DNA of 64,000 bases, taken from Ectobius pallidus. Lineage: Eukaryota; Arthropoda; Insecta; Blattodea; Ectobiidae. The stretch is from NCBI GenBank assembly GCA_964059195.1, contig CAXKWD010000006.1, positions 16,201,629 through 16,265,628 of the forward strand. Reading direction: 5' to 3'. Position numbers and translations under genes: made by a program. Shown here piece after piece: positions 53,242 through 64,000 of this stretch; positions within the stretch are counted from its first letter, which is position 1, and every line of letters starts with the position of its first letter. Under the pieces are notes generated by a model. The model saw only the letters and a list, made by a program, of their open reading frames with translations. It was not told where the DNA came from and did not search any database.

Positions 53242-53628
53242 TTATAACATGGATGTATAATTCAACAGCCGTCTTTGAGGGCTGAACACTGCCGAGTTAT
53301 TAACGTACACACTCTGTAAATGCTTTAATCTGCTGACATGTCCCTTCGGTTGACGCACACTTTTCTCTGTCACCTTCAATTTTTGCTCATTCATGGCCTC
53401 TTTTTCCTGAAATATTTTAAGTCTATAGATCGTCCCAACCTTAAAAGATAGTATAGAGTAAAATGTAGTATTTACATCTCCCTTGCACTCGTAGGTTCTG
53501 CAATTAGCTTCGTCCTCTTCTATCCCACCAATGTTGCCAATTTTCCGAAAACTCAAATTGATAAATGTAATAATTTTATTGCATGGTCTTGTAGAAAATT
53601 TTCCGCTCTTTCTTATGATGTCAATCAT
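53242..53628 (-). CDS. Unrecognised 128-codon open frame
   Basis: One of the few longer open frames in the right half. The product is basic with mixed composition (many K, R, S, N), an ECKGDV and a KVTEKSVRQPKGHVSRLK stretch, no signal peptide, no membrane span, and no family that I know. No promoter or splice signals stand out. It may be a transposon scrap or chance. Confidence 0.2.
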   Translation of the reverse strand: MIDIIRKSGKFSTRPCNKIITFINLSFRKIGNIGGIEEDEANCRTYECKGDVNTTFYSILSFKVGTIYRLKIFQEKEAMNEQKLKVTEKSVRQPKGHVSRLKHLQSVYVNNSAVFSPQRRLLNYTSML

Positions 53629-54194
53629 GAACTCATAAATAATTAAAATGAGGCCTATTTTTCACAATTACGTTATTTTGATGGAAATCTATATTTTTCA
53701 GATGAATAACTTATCACTCGAAACCGACCAAGAATATTTTCTTGGATTTCCTGATGTTTATAGAAAACACTGTCTTTCTCTTGGCGTTAAATATTTTATA
53801 AGAAGAAGCTATATATATTTTTAATAAGTGCTGCTTGAAAATTTTCGGATGGTAACACAAAAATGTTAGGTAGCGAGTAACCTACTTTGTTTTTTACTTT
53901 ACGTTGGTGACTAAGCGAGAATAAATGTTTATGGAAGTCTGAAAAGTTTTTAAAACAAACCAGAGCTTTGTATCATGTAGCATTAATAAATTATCTCAGT
54001 TTTCCCGAGCTCACCATTAAGGCGGTCATCACTCAACGCGGTAGAGATTTTGTTTTACTCAGATGTTTCTAAGATTATTGTATCTGCTTCAGAGCTCAGT
54101 GTTATAGTATTAGATGAGTAGTGAAGTTTAACTTTGTTGTGAAATGGTTCTTGTGTTTTAAAAATCAAATTGTATACTTATTAATATTTAATAT

Positions 54195-54420
54195 TAACTA
54201 TGAATAGAGAAACTAGAAATCGTAGTGTTGGCAAATTGCGCAGTAAAGAGCGAACTATTAAATATTAAATATACTTAATTATTTCTTGAAGAAAATGAAC
54301 GTTACCCAGGCAATTAAAGAGACAGCAGAAGCTACCGGGTGTTCAGAAAGTTTACTGTATAGAATAAGAAAAGAAAAAACGAAAGGTCATCTGAGAAGGA
54401 ATAATACCACTCCCTGAGGA
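54195..54420 (+). pseudogene. Possible transposase N-terminal (helix-turn-helix) fragment
   Basis: In one plus-strand frame MNVTQAIKETAEATGCSESL and LYRIRKEKTKGHLRR resemble the DNA-binding N-terminus of transposon-derived insect proteins. Preceding and following codons include stops. Low certainty. Confidence 0.3.
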
Positions 54421-54519
54421 TAGTGAACAGGCCTAAAGGTATGTAATGTATTTTAACTATTACTTTCCTGATAAATTATATTCTTGAAAATTTGATTATT
54501 ACAACACAATAATTGTAAT

Positions 54520-54570
54520 AATAATAGCAATAACAACAACAATAATAATAATAATAATAAATAATATCGA
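54520..54570. repeat. (AAT)n/(AAC)n microsatellite
   Basis: Imperfect triplet tract. Confidence 0.8.
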
Positions 54571-54799
54571 AATGAAATTTAATATTAAATTCAAAATTTA
54601 TGAATTATTAACTTAAAGGTCCCGGCCTCACCTGGTTTTGTATTTTGATTGTACTTCGAAGTCAATTTTGGATGGAGCACGTTTAATTTAAAAAATCTAG
54701 GTCCTACAGAAAGAACGACTTATCACACTCAAGGACTTGGGATTTTGCACACTATTACTTCTAAATACCATGGATGGTGGGGTTGAGGCAAGAAGAGAC

Positions 54800-55142
54800 A
54801 GAATTTCCTATTAGTTTTGCTTATCTGTGTGTCAAGTCTGGTAAAATGAGCCAAAGATTGTAGATTTAAACGCCATTTAATAGGGATTAAAACATTTAAG
54901 GGATTTTATTTTCCAAATTTAGTTTTACCTACATTTTTGTCCTAGTTCTATTAACTCTGTGTAAAGTCTGGTAAAAATTGGTCAGAGAATGTAGATTTAA
55001 ATAAAACTTATATAATAGGGGCTGTAATATTGAAGCAGTGGTTTCTTCCAAATTAGCTTTGGATAAAAATTTCTCTTGGTTCAAAAGGTTCTTGGTATAA
55101 AGTCTGGTAAAATTGGTCAAAGGATGTAGATTTATATATATG

Positions 55143-55173
<31 letters not shown>

Positions 55174-55650
55174 TTCACAAAATAGGGGTGAAACATCTAA
55201 AATGTGATTGCTTCTAAACATAGTTTTCCTACCAATTTCTCCTGATTCTATATGTTCTGTGTATAAGGTATGTTGAAAACCGGTCAAGATCTAGATCTAA
55301 ATTTGGTGATATAATAGGGGTAGAAACATTTAAGGGGTGACTTCTTCAAAAATTAACTTCGCCTATTTTTTCACTTGTTTTTATAAGGTCTGCGTGTAAA
55401 GATTGGTAAAAATCGTTTATAGAATGTAGACTTATAAAAAGATCAAATAATAGGAGTTGAAAATTTCGCAAGGGGTGTCTTTTAGAGAATGATTGTCTCG
55501 TAGAATTTTTACTCGATTCTGCAGGGTACATGTGTAACATTTTGTATACAACGATCAAAGAATGTAGATTTTTTGGGCTTATAGAGAAAATAATACTCAT
55601 GGGAGTTGAAAATAAGGGAAGGGGGTGTCCTGTCATTCTATCTGCAGGGC
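54800..55650. repeat. Diverged tandem array with ~130-bp unit, about six copies
   Basis: A line like 'GTGTAAAGTCTGGTAAAA.TGGTCAAAGAATGTAGATTTA' recurs near 54,830, 54,958, 55,092, 55,260, 55,392 and 55,530, each followed by ATAATAGGGGTTGAAA and GGGGTGACTTCTTC variants. Spacing is 128-138 bp except one 168-bp interval that holds a (TA)n insertion (55,134-55,170). Units are strongly diverged. Confidence 0.75.
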
Positions 55651-57300
55651 ATGATTTACAATAGTTATTACATACAACAAACAAATTTCGAGGTTTTCAC
55701 GCCTATGTAAGAGCTTTTTCACATCATGTGCCTGGCCTTGTGATGTGAGTAGATCTGGCATCAGTGCGCTGCATAAGTACAATACAGTACTGTCTTTAAG
55801 GTTGGGATGGCCTATAGTGACCTCGTATTGGATTTTTTCCATGCTGAATTTTACTGTATTTCTTCTTGATTGTCCATGTGATCTTGCTTTCTAGTTCTTA
55901 TAATTCCTTTTTTAAATTCAGTAACTTCTGTACTTCCTACTCCAATTCACTGTGCTTTGTCCAATTTCGAATTGATATTTACTGAAAAACTCTGCGCTTC
56001 CAAAATCGCGTTTATTTTATATTCCATGTATGCATCACTATTTCCTCCTTTGGTGTTGGGTTTCGGGTTCAGTTCGATTATTTCAATTACCAGAATCGCG
56101 ACCAAAACTAATATTAGGTGCCATGGCACATTGTTGCATTCGTCAGCCTGCTTGTTACAAATATTTCCGCAAAGAGACGCTCTATGCACTGTACCACACC
56201 CATAGTTATATTATACATCTGTGTTGCACAAATGCTATGATCGCTGATTTTTACAATAAGCCCAATCACTTCCATCCGTTCGCTACTGTTGTGGAATGAG
56301 CCTTCATTCAACACAAGTACGGTATATGGATAAACGTGTAAATGTAGTGAAGAAGCTAATAGTGAGAAATTTTACCAAAACACATAAAACAGAGAGAGTG
56401 TGTAAATTGATAGAAGCAGGTTAAAACGCTACTAGACTATAACATTCTTTTTGAGACGGTACAAATGTGGGAAAATATAGAAAAAACCTTTCCATGGGAA
56501 AATGAAGCGTGAAATAGTTTGAATTAGGAAATAGCCCCGTAGGAAGACTGAGAAACGAAGACAACCGTACAGAATTTGTGCTAGTATCATTGGTAGATTT
56601 CTGAAGAAAAATAAATCAATAAACATGTTAATAAAAACTGATGAAATAAAATATTAAAAGAAAGAAAGAAAAAATTGGAATGTAAAATAGAATATTTGAA
56701 AATAAAATAATAAAGGAGAGGATTTTTAAAAGTAAAAGTAAATAAGAAGATTGTGTGTAGTAAAGAAACAAAGAAAGGCAAGAAGTACAGATTTCATAGA
56801 GAAAGAAATCAATGCTAAACATAATAATGCAGTAAGGTTACGCATAAACTAAACAAGAAGAAATATTCAAAAACATATTTAAAGTCACGACAAATCGATG
56901 TATTCGCAGTAAATTGCGCAGTTCTTTCATAATAATGTTAATTATAAATATCAGCATTACAGACAGGTATTTCTAAAGGCCCTTCTTTATTATTTCAGTT
57001 TTCCTGTAGTTTGGTATAAAAATGAAATTGGATGAATAAGTTTTCACAACACTTGATCTAATATAAACCCAGTCCATAACGATGCAAGACATGGATTTCA
57101 ATTGATGAAACGAAAAGAACGCTCCAATGGGTTGTAATGGAAGCTTTGTTTATGCTGTCCCAATGCACCAACCCAATATTTTCATCTTAATGGATTGATT
57201 AATGAATAGAAATAATTGGTTCCCCTGATAAATGCTGATTGATTTTGTTTCGCTGCTACAGCGTGTAAGCACACCAACTCTCTGAGCGTGTTTTATAAAC
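55650..57300. other. No gene recognised
   Basis: Spacer with a purine-rich strand at 56,640-56,830; the long minus-strand frames there are Phe/Leu/Ser low complexity. Confidence 0.45.
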
Positions 57301-57315
57301 AGATATGGTGCTATA

Positions 57316-57525
57316 GATCCCGCACGAAATCTGTGCCTATTGTCTACGTCATTGCATTATGTTTTTGTGGGGACTGCAGCGTCGACAGGCATGCTACCTA
57401 TGTCTCTCGCACAACAATACCTTTCTTTCTATTTGTAAAGGATAAGCTACCTCTCTCTCTCGCACAATAGCATGTCTCTCTCTAGCGAGTAACGGTCGTC
57501 ATCGGCACAGATTTCGTGCGAGATC
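57316..57525. mobile_element. MITE-like element with 22-bp inverted termini
   Basis: GATCCCGCACGAAATCTGTGCC at the left and its inverse at the right (one mismatch). The interior is pyrimidine-rich with CTCTCTCTCGCACAA repeated. No clear target duplication, so the family is undetermined. Confidence 0.65.
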
Positions 57526-57767
57526 ATTACATAGAATACATTGCTGTACACACGTCACATTCCTAGCAAAGGAGATGAAATAAGTGACTCAACGTACACC
57601 CAATGGAAAAGTCAACAAATCAGTATCCTTAAACAAATTAACTGCAAAATTAATGCTACCAGACCTCTTCTTCTAGACATGATAAAGGCATGAATCAAAC
57701 ACATTTTTTTCTTAATCTGCATAATATATTTCAAGCAGCATAACTTACCGGTCTAAAGTTTTTATAA

Positions 57768-58012
57768 TCAGAGCTGAGCACTACATGCGACGCAGGGGAA
57801 GGGAGGAGAAATAAATGGGGATTGCTTCTCATGCACATTCCAACGCCCAGCCTCGTGGTCTAGGAAGTCACAATTGTAAGCTATTGTCCGTCTGCACCGT
57901 TTGAGATTCTCAGTGAGACTAAACTGTACACCCCTCAAATCGTTCTCCTACATAATGAACCTGGCCCAGTCTACTGCACATCATGTTTACAGTGCTCACC
58001 TCTGATTGTACG
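57768..58012. repeat. Possible hAT-type MITE
   Basis: Termini TCAGAGCTGAGCACT and AGTGCTCACCTCTGA are inverted with one mismatch over 15 bp; the flanks do not show a matching 8-bp duplication. Confidence 0.35.
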
Positions 58013-58129
58013 TGCCGTACATCGCTAGGAATTACAGCAGTGATGAAGTCAAGTGGTTCTGTAATAACATTAACATATACTTGAGAAATAATTAGCTTCC
58101 TGAAATGTCATTCAAAATATGAAACACAC

Positions 58130-58400
58130 TGATGGCCGAGTGCACCGACCTCGGTATTCAGAATACCGCGGTAAAGTTGCTTAGTTTACCCCGGTAAAGT
58201 CATACTTTAGTAGTATGGTTTTGCCGGTTACCCCTTGGGTGGGGCCCGATACTGTCCCGCAACATTGGGTGGGGCAGGTCAAAGTCCATCTCGCAGCGTG
58301 TTGCAGGGGCAAAGTCCGCAAATGACGTCATCCAAGATGGCGGCGCGCTAGACCACGTGACCGGCAGTAGGTTTCATATTACAGCACGAAGCGTAAATGC
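58130..58400. other. GC-rich island with YY1-like AAGATGGCGGC
   Basis: Locally GC- and CpG-rich sequence including TGGGTGGGGC twice, TGACGTCA-like ATGACGTCATCC and CCAAGATGGCGGCGCGC. It looks like a promoter of a transposon or gene; no start codon leads to a credible ORF. Confidence 0.3.
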
Positions 58401-58506
58401 ATCGTCATCATTATATTCCGCCATACAAGTTTTCCGTAAGATGTTTATTTCACTATGGTCCTGGGATCGACTCAACCTGGAGTAAATGCGACCGTTGCCT
58501 AAGGCT

Positions 58507-58513
58507 GTTAACC

Positions 58514-58544
<31 letters not shown>

Positions 58545-58553
58545 TATTATTAT
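58507..58553. repeat. (ATT)n microsatellite
   Basis: Triplet tract with one ACT interruption. Confidence 0.85.
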
Positions 58554-58639
58554 CAGACGCAGTTGGAAATGTAGAGAAGCGTTATTTTATTCCTTCAAGT
58601 ATTTTTTTATAATTATATTTCACATACAGTTTTTCCGTA

Positions 58640-60400
58640 AGATGTCTATTTATCTAAAAAATAGCCCTGAGGTCATCTCAACCTAGGTTTGCCGATTAGC
58701 GTTTAATATAATTTTTACTTTGGTCCTATGGTAAAGGCGGCCGGTGCGTAAAACTCATGCTGGGGTCTTTAGAGGGGATATATTATGATAATAATTACAG
58801 GTTTTTTTAATGCCGATACAGAAAGCCAGTGAATGTTTAATCATATGCGTGCAGAGATTCATGTTATCTCTCTTACTATGCAGCGGTAATATAACGCTGT
58901 ACGCTTATCGCTATCTTACAACGTCATTCATTGAGACTTCCTTTTAAATCCCAACTCTATCATATTATAAAGTCGCAGGCCAGTACTTTTAAATATTAAA
59001 TCCTATTCATAGCACATGTCTTATGTATTATTAGTCAACAGTATTTTTATTGCGGTATATTGTAATATTTCATCGCAGAGTGGTAGTGAACTTATTTTGT
59101 AATATTCCATCGCTGAGTGGTTCTGAGTTCGATTCAAAGTCAGTAAAGGCATATTCAGCTTTTTTCACAAGCAGGAAACGCGAAATATCAAATAACTGCT
59201 GATAAGCTTTAGCGTATATTTACCAAGTCGTGAGGCTAAAACTTTTTTCTATCGTCAGCATTTTTTTAAACTGCAATCATTCCATTGGTGTAAAATATAT
59301 TTATCCTGCTGTGAGGCTATTTCATAACGTCATCACTACAGACCTACTTCTCGTATAATGTTTGGCCGCTAGCTTTTAAATACGAGGTTGAAAGTTGCAA
59401 TACATTCATTTGAAGCGCCACGGAGTTTTAGAGTTTAGATGATTAAATATGCATTACCTATTTTTATGTACGATGCTTTCATTCACCGTTCTACAAACGG
59501 ACTTGATCAAATTGTTTACTTTATACATCACGTAACAGTCCTATTACAAATAGTAGAAACTCAAAATAGCTAGAGGTTCGAGTTTTCAAAACTTACAATT
59601 TTTTCCATATTTAGACTTTCAATTAAATTTATGTTTTTATTTTACAAGATCACCAGTAATTTTTACTATGATCCACAACGGTGGCGCGGCTCCAAACACC
59701 CTCAATGTCTACCACTGATGTTTTATAAAGTCGTTATTATATTCAAATTATATTTTAATTTCAAGGTGGTCTGTGTTAGAGCTTTTTCCATGAATATGTC
59801 ATCCTCAGATCCAACTAAGTTTTAACTTTTGCTTCCATCCGTATATATTTTCATTGAATAATCCACATATTCTTCCACTTTGCTAATTACTCTTAAGTCC
59901 ACTGGATGAAGTCAGTTGTGAGAATCTCACAAAGCTTTCTCTACCCTCAAAATTGTAACAACTTTAATGTCCTCCAACATACAGATTTTACATCATAGAG
60001 CAAAAATATTTTTCCAGGTTATAATATTGAGATTATTTTAGCTTTTTTCCATAGATTTAGGGAATTTTCTATTTGTTAATCATCCACTATCAATCATCGT
60101 TATCTTGCTCACTATATCGGCTTCTCCACGAGCTTTTAAATGTTCATTATGTTCTAAAACATTCATAATTTCTGAATGTATACAAATATAATCTCCGGTG
60201 TTTATTGGTATCTTTGTTTCTTCTCTTAACCTTCTCCAAAATTAACTATCTTCTTATTATTATCTGGCTCATAGCATCTTCTTTACTAATTGTATTCGTT
60301 TCTAAAATATGGTTGTTAACACTATGCTTTTCCTTATTTTTGTCAGATCTAAGTTTGTATATTTCATTCCATGAGTGTTGCTCTTTACACATTTCTTGCA
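58640..60400. other. No gene recognised
   Basis: AT-rich. 59,070-59,150 has duplicated 'TGTAATATT.CATCGC.GAGTGGT' and a B-box-like GAGTTCGATTCAAAG, possibly a decayed SINE. Confidence 0.35.
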
Positions 60401-60414
60401 CTAATTCATTATTC

Positions 60415-60935
60415 TTTATAATACGATACCTTCTCATTAGTATACAAATGTCATAGATTTTTACCTAATTTACACCATCATGTTTTGAATTAGTTTCTTA
60501 ACTTTACACCATTTTTTTTAACTTAACCTACACAATATTCCATCAATTTTTTCTTTTTATCATACAACCTACCTAATTATCCTAACAAAATGGGATTATC
60601 ACCAAGTTAACATACATTTTTTCTATAATACATCACAAGTTTAGCGGTTAAAGATAATATGCTTATTGTTTTTACATGTTCTATAACGTGGTACTACACC
60701 AGTTCTAACATTGCCTATGAACTCGACATGTCTTAGACCAATATTTTAAATGTACTTGATACAAATATAATTTTTTACGAGATCTTCATCATAATTTACA
60801 GAGCACCTAATAGTTATTTGTAATATTGTTTTAAATTTAAAGTCATTGTATCCGATAGTCTTCACAATATTTCATTTTAATTTTTCGGTTATGTTCGTTC
60901 TATATAGGTATTTCATTTATACAATCAAGCTATAT
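60415..60935 (+). repeat. Direct repeat, copy 1 of a ~500-bp AT-rich unit
   Basis: Two blocks match 62325-62815: 60,418-60,665 (TCATAGATTTTTACCTA ... AAAGATAATATGCTTA) and 60,755-60,935 (ATTTACAGAGCACCTAATAG ... TATATAGGTATT). Order and orientation are conserved. Confidence 0.75.
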
Positions 60936-62094
60936 AACCTTAAAGGGTCACATCCTACTTCGTATCAACCGCTCATTCTACAATATTTCATGTCGGTACT
61001 AGGTGATAATATTAAGGTCTAAGTTGTAACCACAACGGTTTTTCAAATACGAGCTACCATTTCTTTATACAGCTGAATCTTCAGAAGTCCTTACAAAGGT
61101 CAGTACATACCGTTTTAAGGTTTTTATTCAGATAAATCCGTTCACGATTGGTATATACCCACTACAAATCCACAGCGTAGATATTAGCTCTAACGACAAC
61201 ATACAGTCTTTTCTCATCCATCCATATGTATTTGTTCTTCCCATTTCCTTTTTGCCACTTGAAATAATTTCGGTGTACACTTATTTATAGTATTTATCTT
61301 TATAAATATCAAATATCAGTACTCATTAATAATTAAATTACGTTTACATCCAAGTGAGGTACTCTTCACATTCTGCTTTTCCTATATTATATCACATGCT
61401 TTATTTATTTATTTATTTATTCAAAATCTTAACATCAGTAGAGTAAGAAGTAAAATATGTATTATAAAGAAATCTTTTTCGTTACAACTTCAACAGAATT
61501 TTTTCATCTCATAATGTATACAAAAGTTCAGTCACATCCTTAAATTATATTCCAAATTCATCTCCCTCATTACATAACCTTCCTTCAAGATGATTATTTA
61601 TTTATCAAGTCATCAAATATCAAAAAAGTTAAAAAATCTATTTAATTAATTATAATCATTGAATTTTAGCTAATTTGTGACATCATATGTGAAATATTTT
61701 TCTTAGCTTCTGGTAATATGTACATTATATTTTATGTATCAAATGATTATGCAAATATCAGAGTCAAGAAAATAACATACATCTTCTAGCATATAGAGAG
61801 TAAGTTTCACAACGCAAAACGTACACGTGAGAAGGTGTTGATTAGTCAGCAAAGTATATCAGGATCCAAGTCTCTATACCATACACCTTCATTAAGGAAA
61901 AAAGATATCGCGTATAATTTCCATAATAAGCATTTATATTTTGCATGCTTTTTCCCTAACGTCCTGATTATAATATTCAATTAGATATAAGTTACCATAG
62001 CTATGTTATCAATACAATGTTGAGGTTCAGGTTTTACATCTGCTTCATGTATGAAACTTGGAAATAAGACTTAGATATCGCATAAATTTCATAA

Positions 62095-62290
62095 CCTGTT
62101 CATGTTTCGCGGCACCTAATAGTTATTGGTAATATTGTTTTAAATTTAAAGTCATTGCCTAAGTTCTCATCATTACTTAAAATACATTTGAACTCAACCA
62201 GTCTTAGACCCATATTTTATAAACACTTGACACAAGTAATATTTTTACGAGATCTTTATCATAATTTACAGATCACCTAATCATCTCCAT
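62095..62290 (+). repeat. Partial third copy of the same unit
   Basis: GGCACCTAATAGTTATTGGTAATATTG-type sequence followed by CTAAGTTCTCATCATTACTTAAAAT and GAGATCTTTATCATAATTTACAG, present also in copy 2. Confidence 0.6.
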
Positions 62291-62324
62291 TTTGCTTCAA
62301 AGTGATGTTCTTTACGCATTTCTT

Positions 62325-62815
62325 TTATAATGTGGTACCATCTCCTTAGTATGCAAAATGTCATAGATTTTTACCTAGTTTGCACCATCATGTTTGAATT
62401 AGTTTCTCAGCTTTCCACTGATGTTTAACTGAACCTATACAATAGTCCATCAATTTTTTCTTTTTATCATACAACCTACCTAATTATCCTAACAAAATGG
62501 GATTATTACCAAGTTAACATACATTTTTTTATATAATACATCACAAGTTTAGCTTTTAAAGATAATATGCTTAAGTTCTCATCATTACTTAAAATGCCTT
62601 TGAACTCGACATGTCTTAGACCCATATTTTAAATGCACTTGAAACAAATATAATTTTTTGCGAGATCTTTATCATAATTTACAGAGCACCTAATAGTTAT
62701 TTGTAATATTGTTTCAAATTTAAAGTCATTGTATCCGCTAGTCTTCACAATATTTCATTTTAATTTTTCGGATATGCTTGTTCTATATAGGTATTCCATT
62801 TCTACAGTCAAACTA
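62325..62815 (+). repeat. Direct repeat, copy 2 of the ~500-bp unit
   Basis: Offset about 1.9 kb from copy 1, estimated 85-90 percent identical by eye, with small indels. Confidence 0.75.
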
Positions 62816-62819
62816 TCCC

Positions 62820-63400
62820 TAAGAAGTACTCTTTTATTACTTCAGGTTTGGTATAGAACATTATGAAAGATATTCTTCCATAACTTTTCTTAGAGTTCTT
62901 TGTATGTTTTTCCTTAACGCTATGGTAATAATATTCTAGTAGATAAGGGTTCAGTTTTTGCATTTCATTCATGTATGTGAAATAGAAATAAAAATTATAA
63001 ATGAGTTTCTACAGGTTCTTGCACATAATATACAACACATTTCAAATATTATATCAAGATATTCATCGGAGTCCATCAATCTCTTACCTTTATCCCACAA
63101 TCTATACATCTTTTATATATTGTACAGCATAGTGGATATCATTTTGAAATTACTGTTTACATATAAAATTATCAACTATTTTATGTTCACGCTATATGTT
63201 TAAGTACGTGCTCTACGTTTTTACATAAATTCATTATAAGTACCAAATTTTCCACATAAATTAGCGAAAATAACGAAGTTTGCTCGTAAAATAACTATAA
63301 ATATCGACTTTTATACATAGAAAGGTGAAAAATTACACATTCACATACACACATAACACAATCACTTCATTTCTAGGAGAGTAGACCTTCATTTCACATA
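62820..63400. other. No gene recognised
   Basis: AT-rich sequence between the direct repeats and the hexamer array. Confidence 0.4.
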
Positions 63401-63410
63401 CACATATATA

Positions 63411-64000
63411 GACCAAGACCAAGACCAAGACCAAGACCAAGACCAAGACCAAGACCAAGACCAAGACCAAGACCGAGAAACAAGACCAAGACCAAGACCA
63501 AGACCAAGACCAAGACCAAGACCAAGACCAAGACCAAGACCAAGACCAAGACCAAGACCAAGACCAAGACCAAGACCAAGACCAAGACCAAGACCAAGAC
63601 CAAGACCAAGACCAAGACCAAGACCAAGACCAAGACCAAGACCAAGACCAAGACCAAGACCAAGACCAAGACCAAGACCAAGACCAAGACCAAGACCAAG
63701 ACCAAGACCGAGAAACAAGACCGAGAAACAAGACCAAGACCAAGACCAAGACCAAGACCAAGACCAAGACCAAGACCAAGACCAAGACCAAGACCAAAAC
63801 CAAGACCAAGACCAAGACCAAGACCAAGACCAAGACCAAGACCAAGACCAAGACCAAGACCAAGACCAAGACCAAGACCAAGACCAAGACCAAGACCAAG
63901 ACCAAGACCAAGACCAAGACCAAGACCAAGACCAAGACCAAGACCAAGACCAAGACCAAGACCAAGACCAAGACCAAGACCAAGACCAAGACCAAGACCA
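63411..64000. repeat. (GACCAA)n hexanucleotide array, continuing past the window edge
   Basis: About 97 units of GACCAA with a few interruptions of the form CCGAGAAACAAG (near 63,473, 63,707 and 63,719) and one AAACCAAG. Because the unit is six bases with no stop in several frames, long artificial frames of alternating dipeptides (LV, SW, GL) appear on the minus strand. Confidence 0.95.

Noticed and set aside
52720..53247. 175-codon plus-strand frame
   Set aside because: Pyrimidine-rich composition, no domain; the 5' half overlaps decayed retrotransposon surroundings.
54800..55650. CRISPR-like array
   Set aside because: Units are ~130 bp and diverged throughout, without constant repeats and unique spacers, and the DNA is eukaryotic.
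56587..56822. Overlapping minus-strand frames rich in F, L, S, I
   Set aside because: They are translations of a purine-rich strand and have no other support.
57768..58012. Definite hAT MITE
   Set aside because: The termini pair, but no 8-bp target duplication was found, so it is kept only as a low-confidence repeat.
63333..63995. Long minus-strand frames encoding LV, SW or GL dipeptide repeats
   Set aside because: They are translations of the hexanucleotide array; any stop-free hexamer gives such frames.

Overview
The window is nuclear DNA of an insect. It is AT-rich, carries spliced genes with GT/AG introns, a block of (CCTAA)n interstitial telomere-type repeats (the arthropod TTAGG motif), and a dense mixture of arthropod transposon families (BEL/Pao, RTE-like, jockey/R1-like, Penelope-like, hAT, Helitron, MULE-like foldback). 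A cockroach/termite-type or other polyneopteran genome is a guess from general style only. I recognise no conserved single-copy host gene anywhere in the window.

Region 1 (about 3.7-26 kb) is the main object: a Maverick/Polinton (adintovirus-like) endogenous DNA element of about 14-15 kb of its own sequence. From left to right it holds: a BIR-domain protein with a C-terminal membrane anchor (+), a hypothetical protein with a TKYG/VFLPNRF motif (+), an acidic Cys/His-rich protein with one intron (+), then on the minus strand a conserved 163-codon protein broken by a TAG, the double-jelly-roll major capsid protein, a tiny overlapping gene, and the N-terminus of a penton-like minor capsid protein. 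After a nested retrotransposon the element continues with a PLA2 / core-like / adenain-type protease fusion (-), FtsK/HerA (A32-like) packaging ATPase (+), fibre-like protein (+), a conserved Polinton protein (+), integrase with chromodomain (+) and a spliced C2H2-zinc-finger-PolB DNA polymerase (-). Capsid, protease, packaging ATPase, integrase and polymerase together make a virion-forming, self-replicating gene set. The polymerase carries one nonsense codon and two frameshifts, so this copy is an inactivated relic even though most other genes remain open. I could not find its terminal inverted repeats.

Region 2 (8,231-16,761) is an 8.5 kb BEL/Pao LTR retrotransposon inserted in the Polinton. 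It has 967-bp LTRs differing at one base that I can see, a 5-bp target duplication (GGAGA), gag, and a 1278-codon pol. It landed in a gap of about 45 bp between two Polinton genes and broke neither. Gag and pol share one frame but are separated by two TGA codons.

Region 3 (26-64 kb) is a graveyard of transposons and simple repeats. It includes an RTE-like 3' end split by a Penelope-like element that itself contains a 111-bp TA-flanked MITE; an inverted-repeat MULE-like element enclosing the telomeric-type repeats; two neighbouring hAT elements with perfect 8-bp target duplications and a third nearby; tandem chimeric Helitrons; several broken non-LTR retrotransposon ORFs; a diverged ~130-bp tandem array; a 1.9-kb-spaced duplication; and a (GACCAA)n hexamer array running off the right edge.
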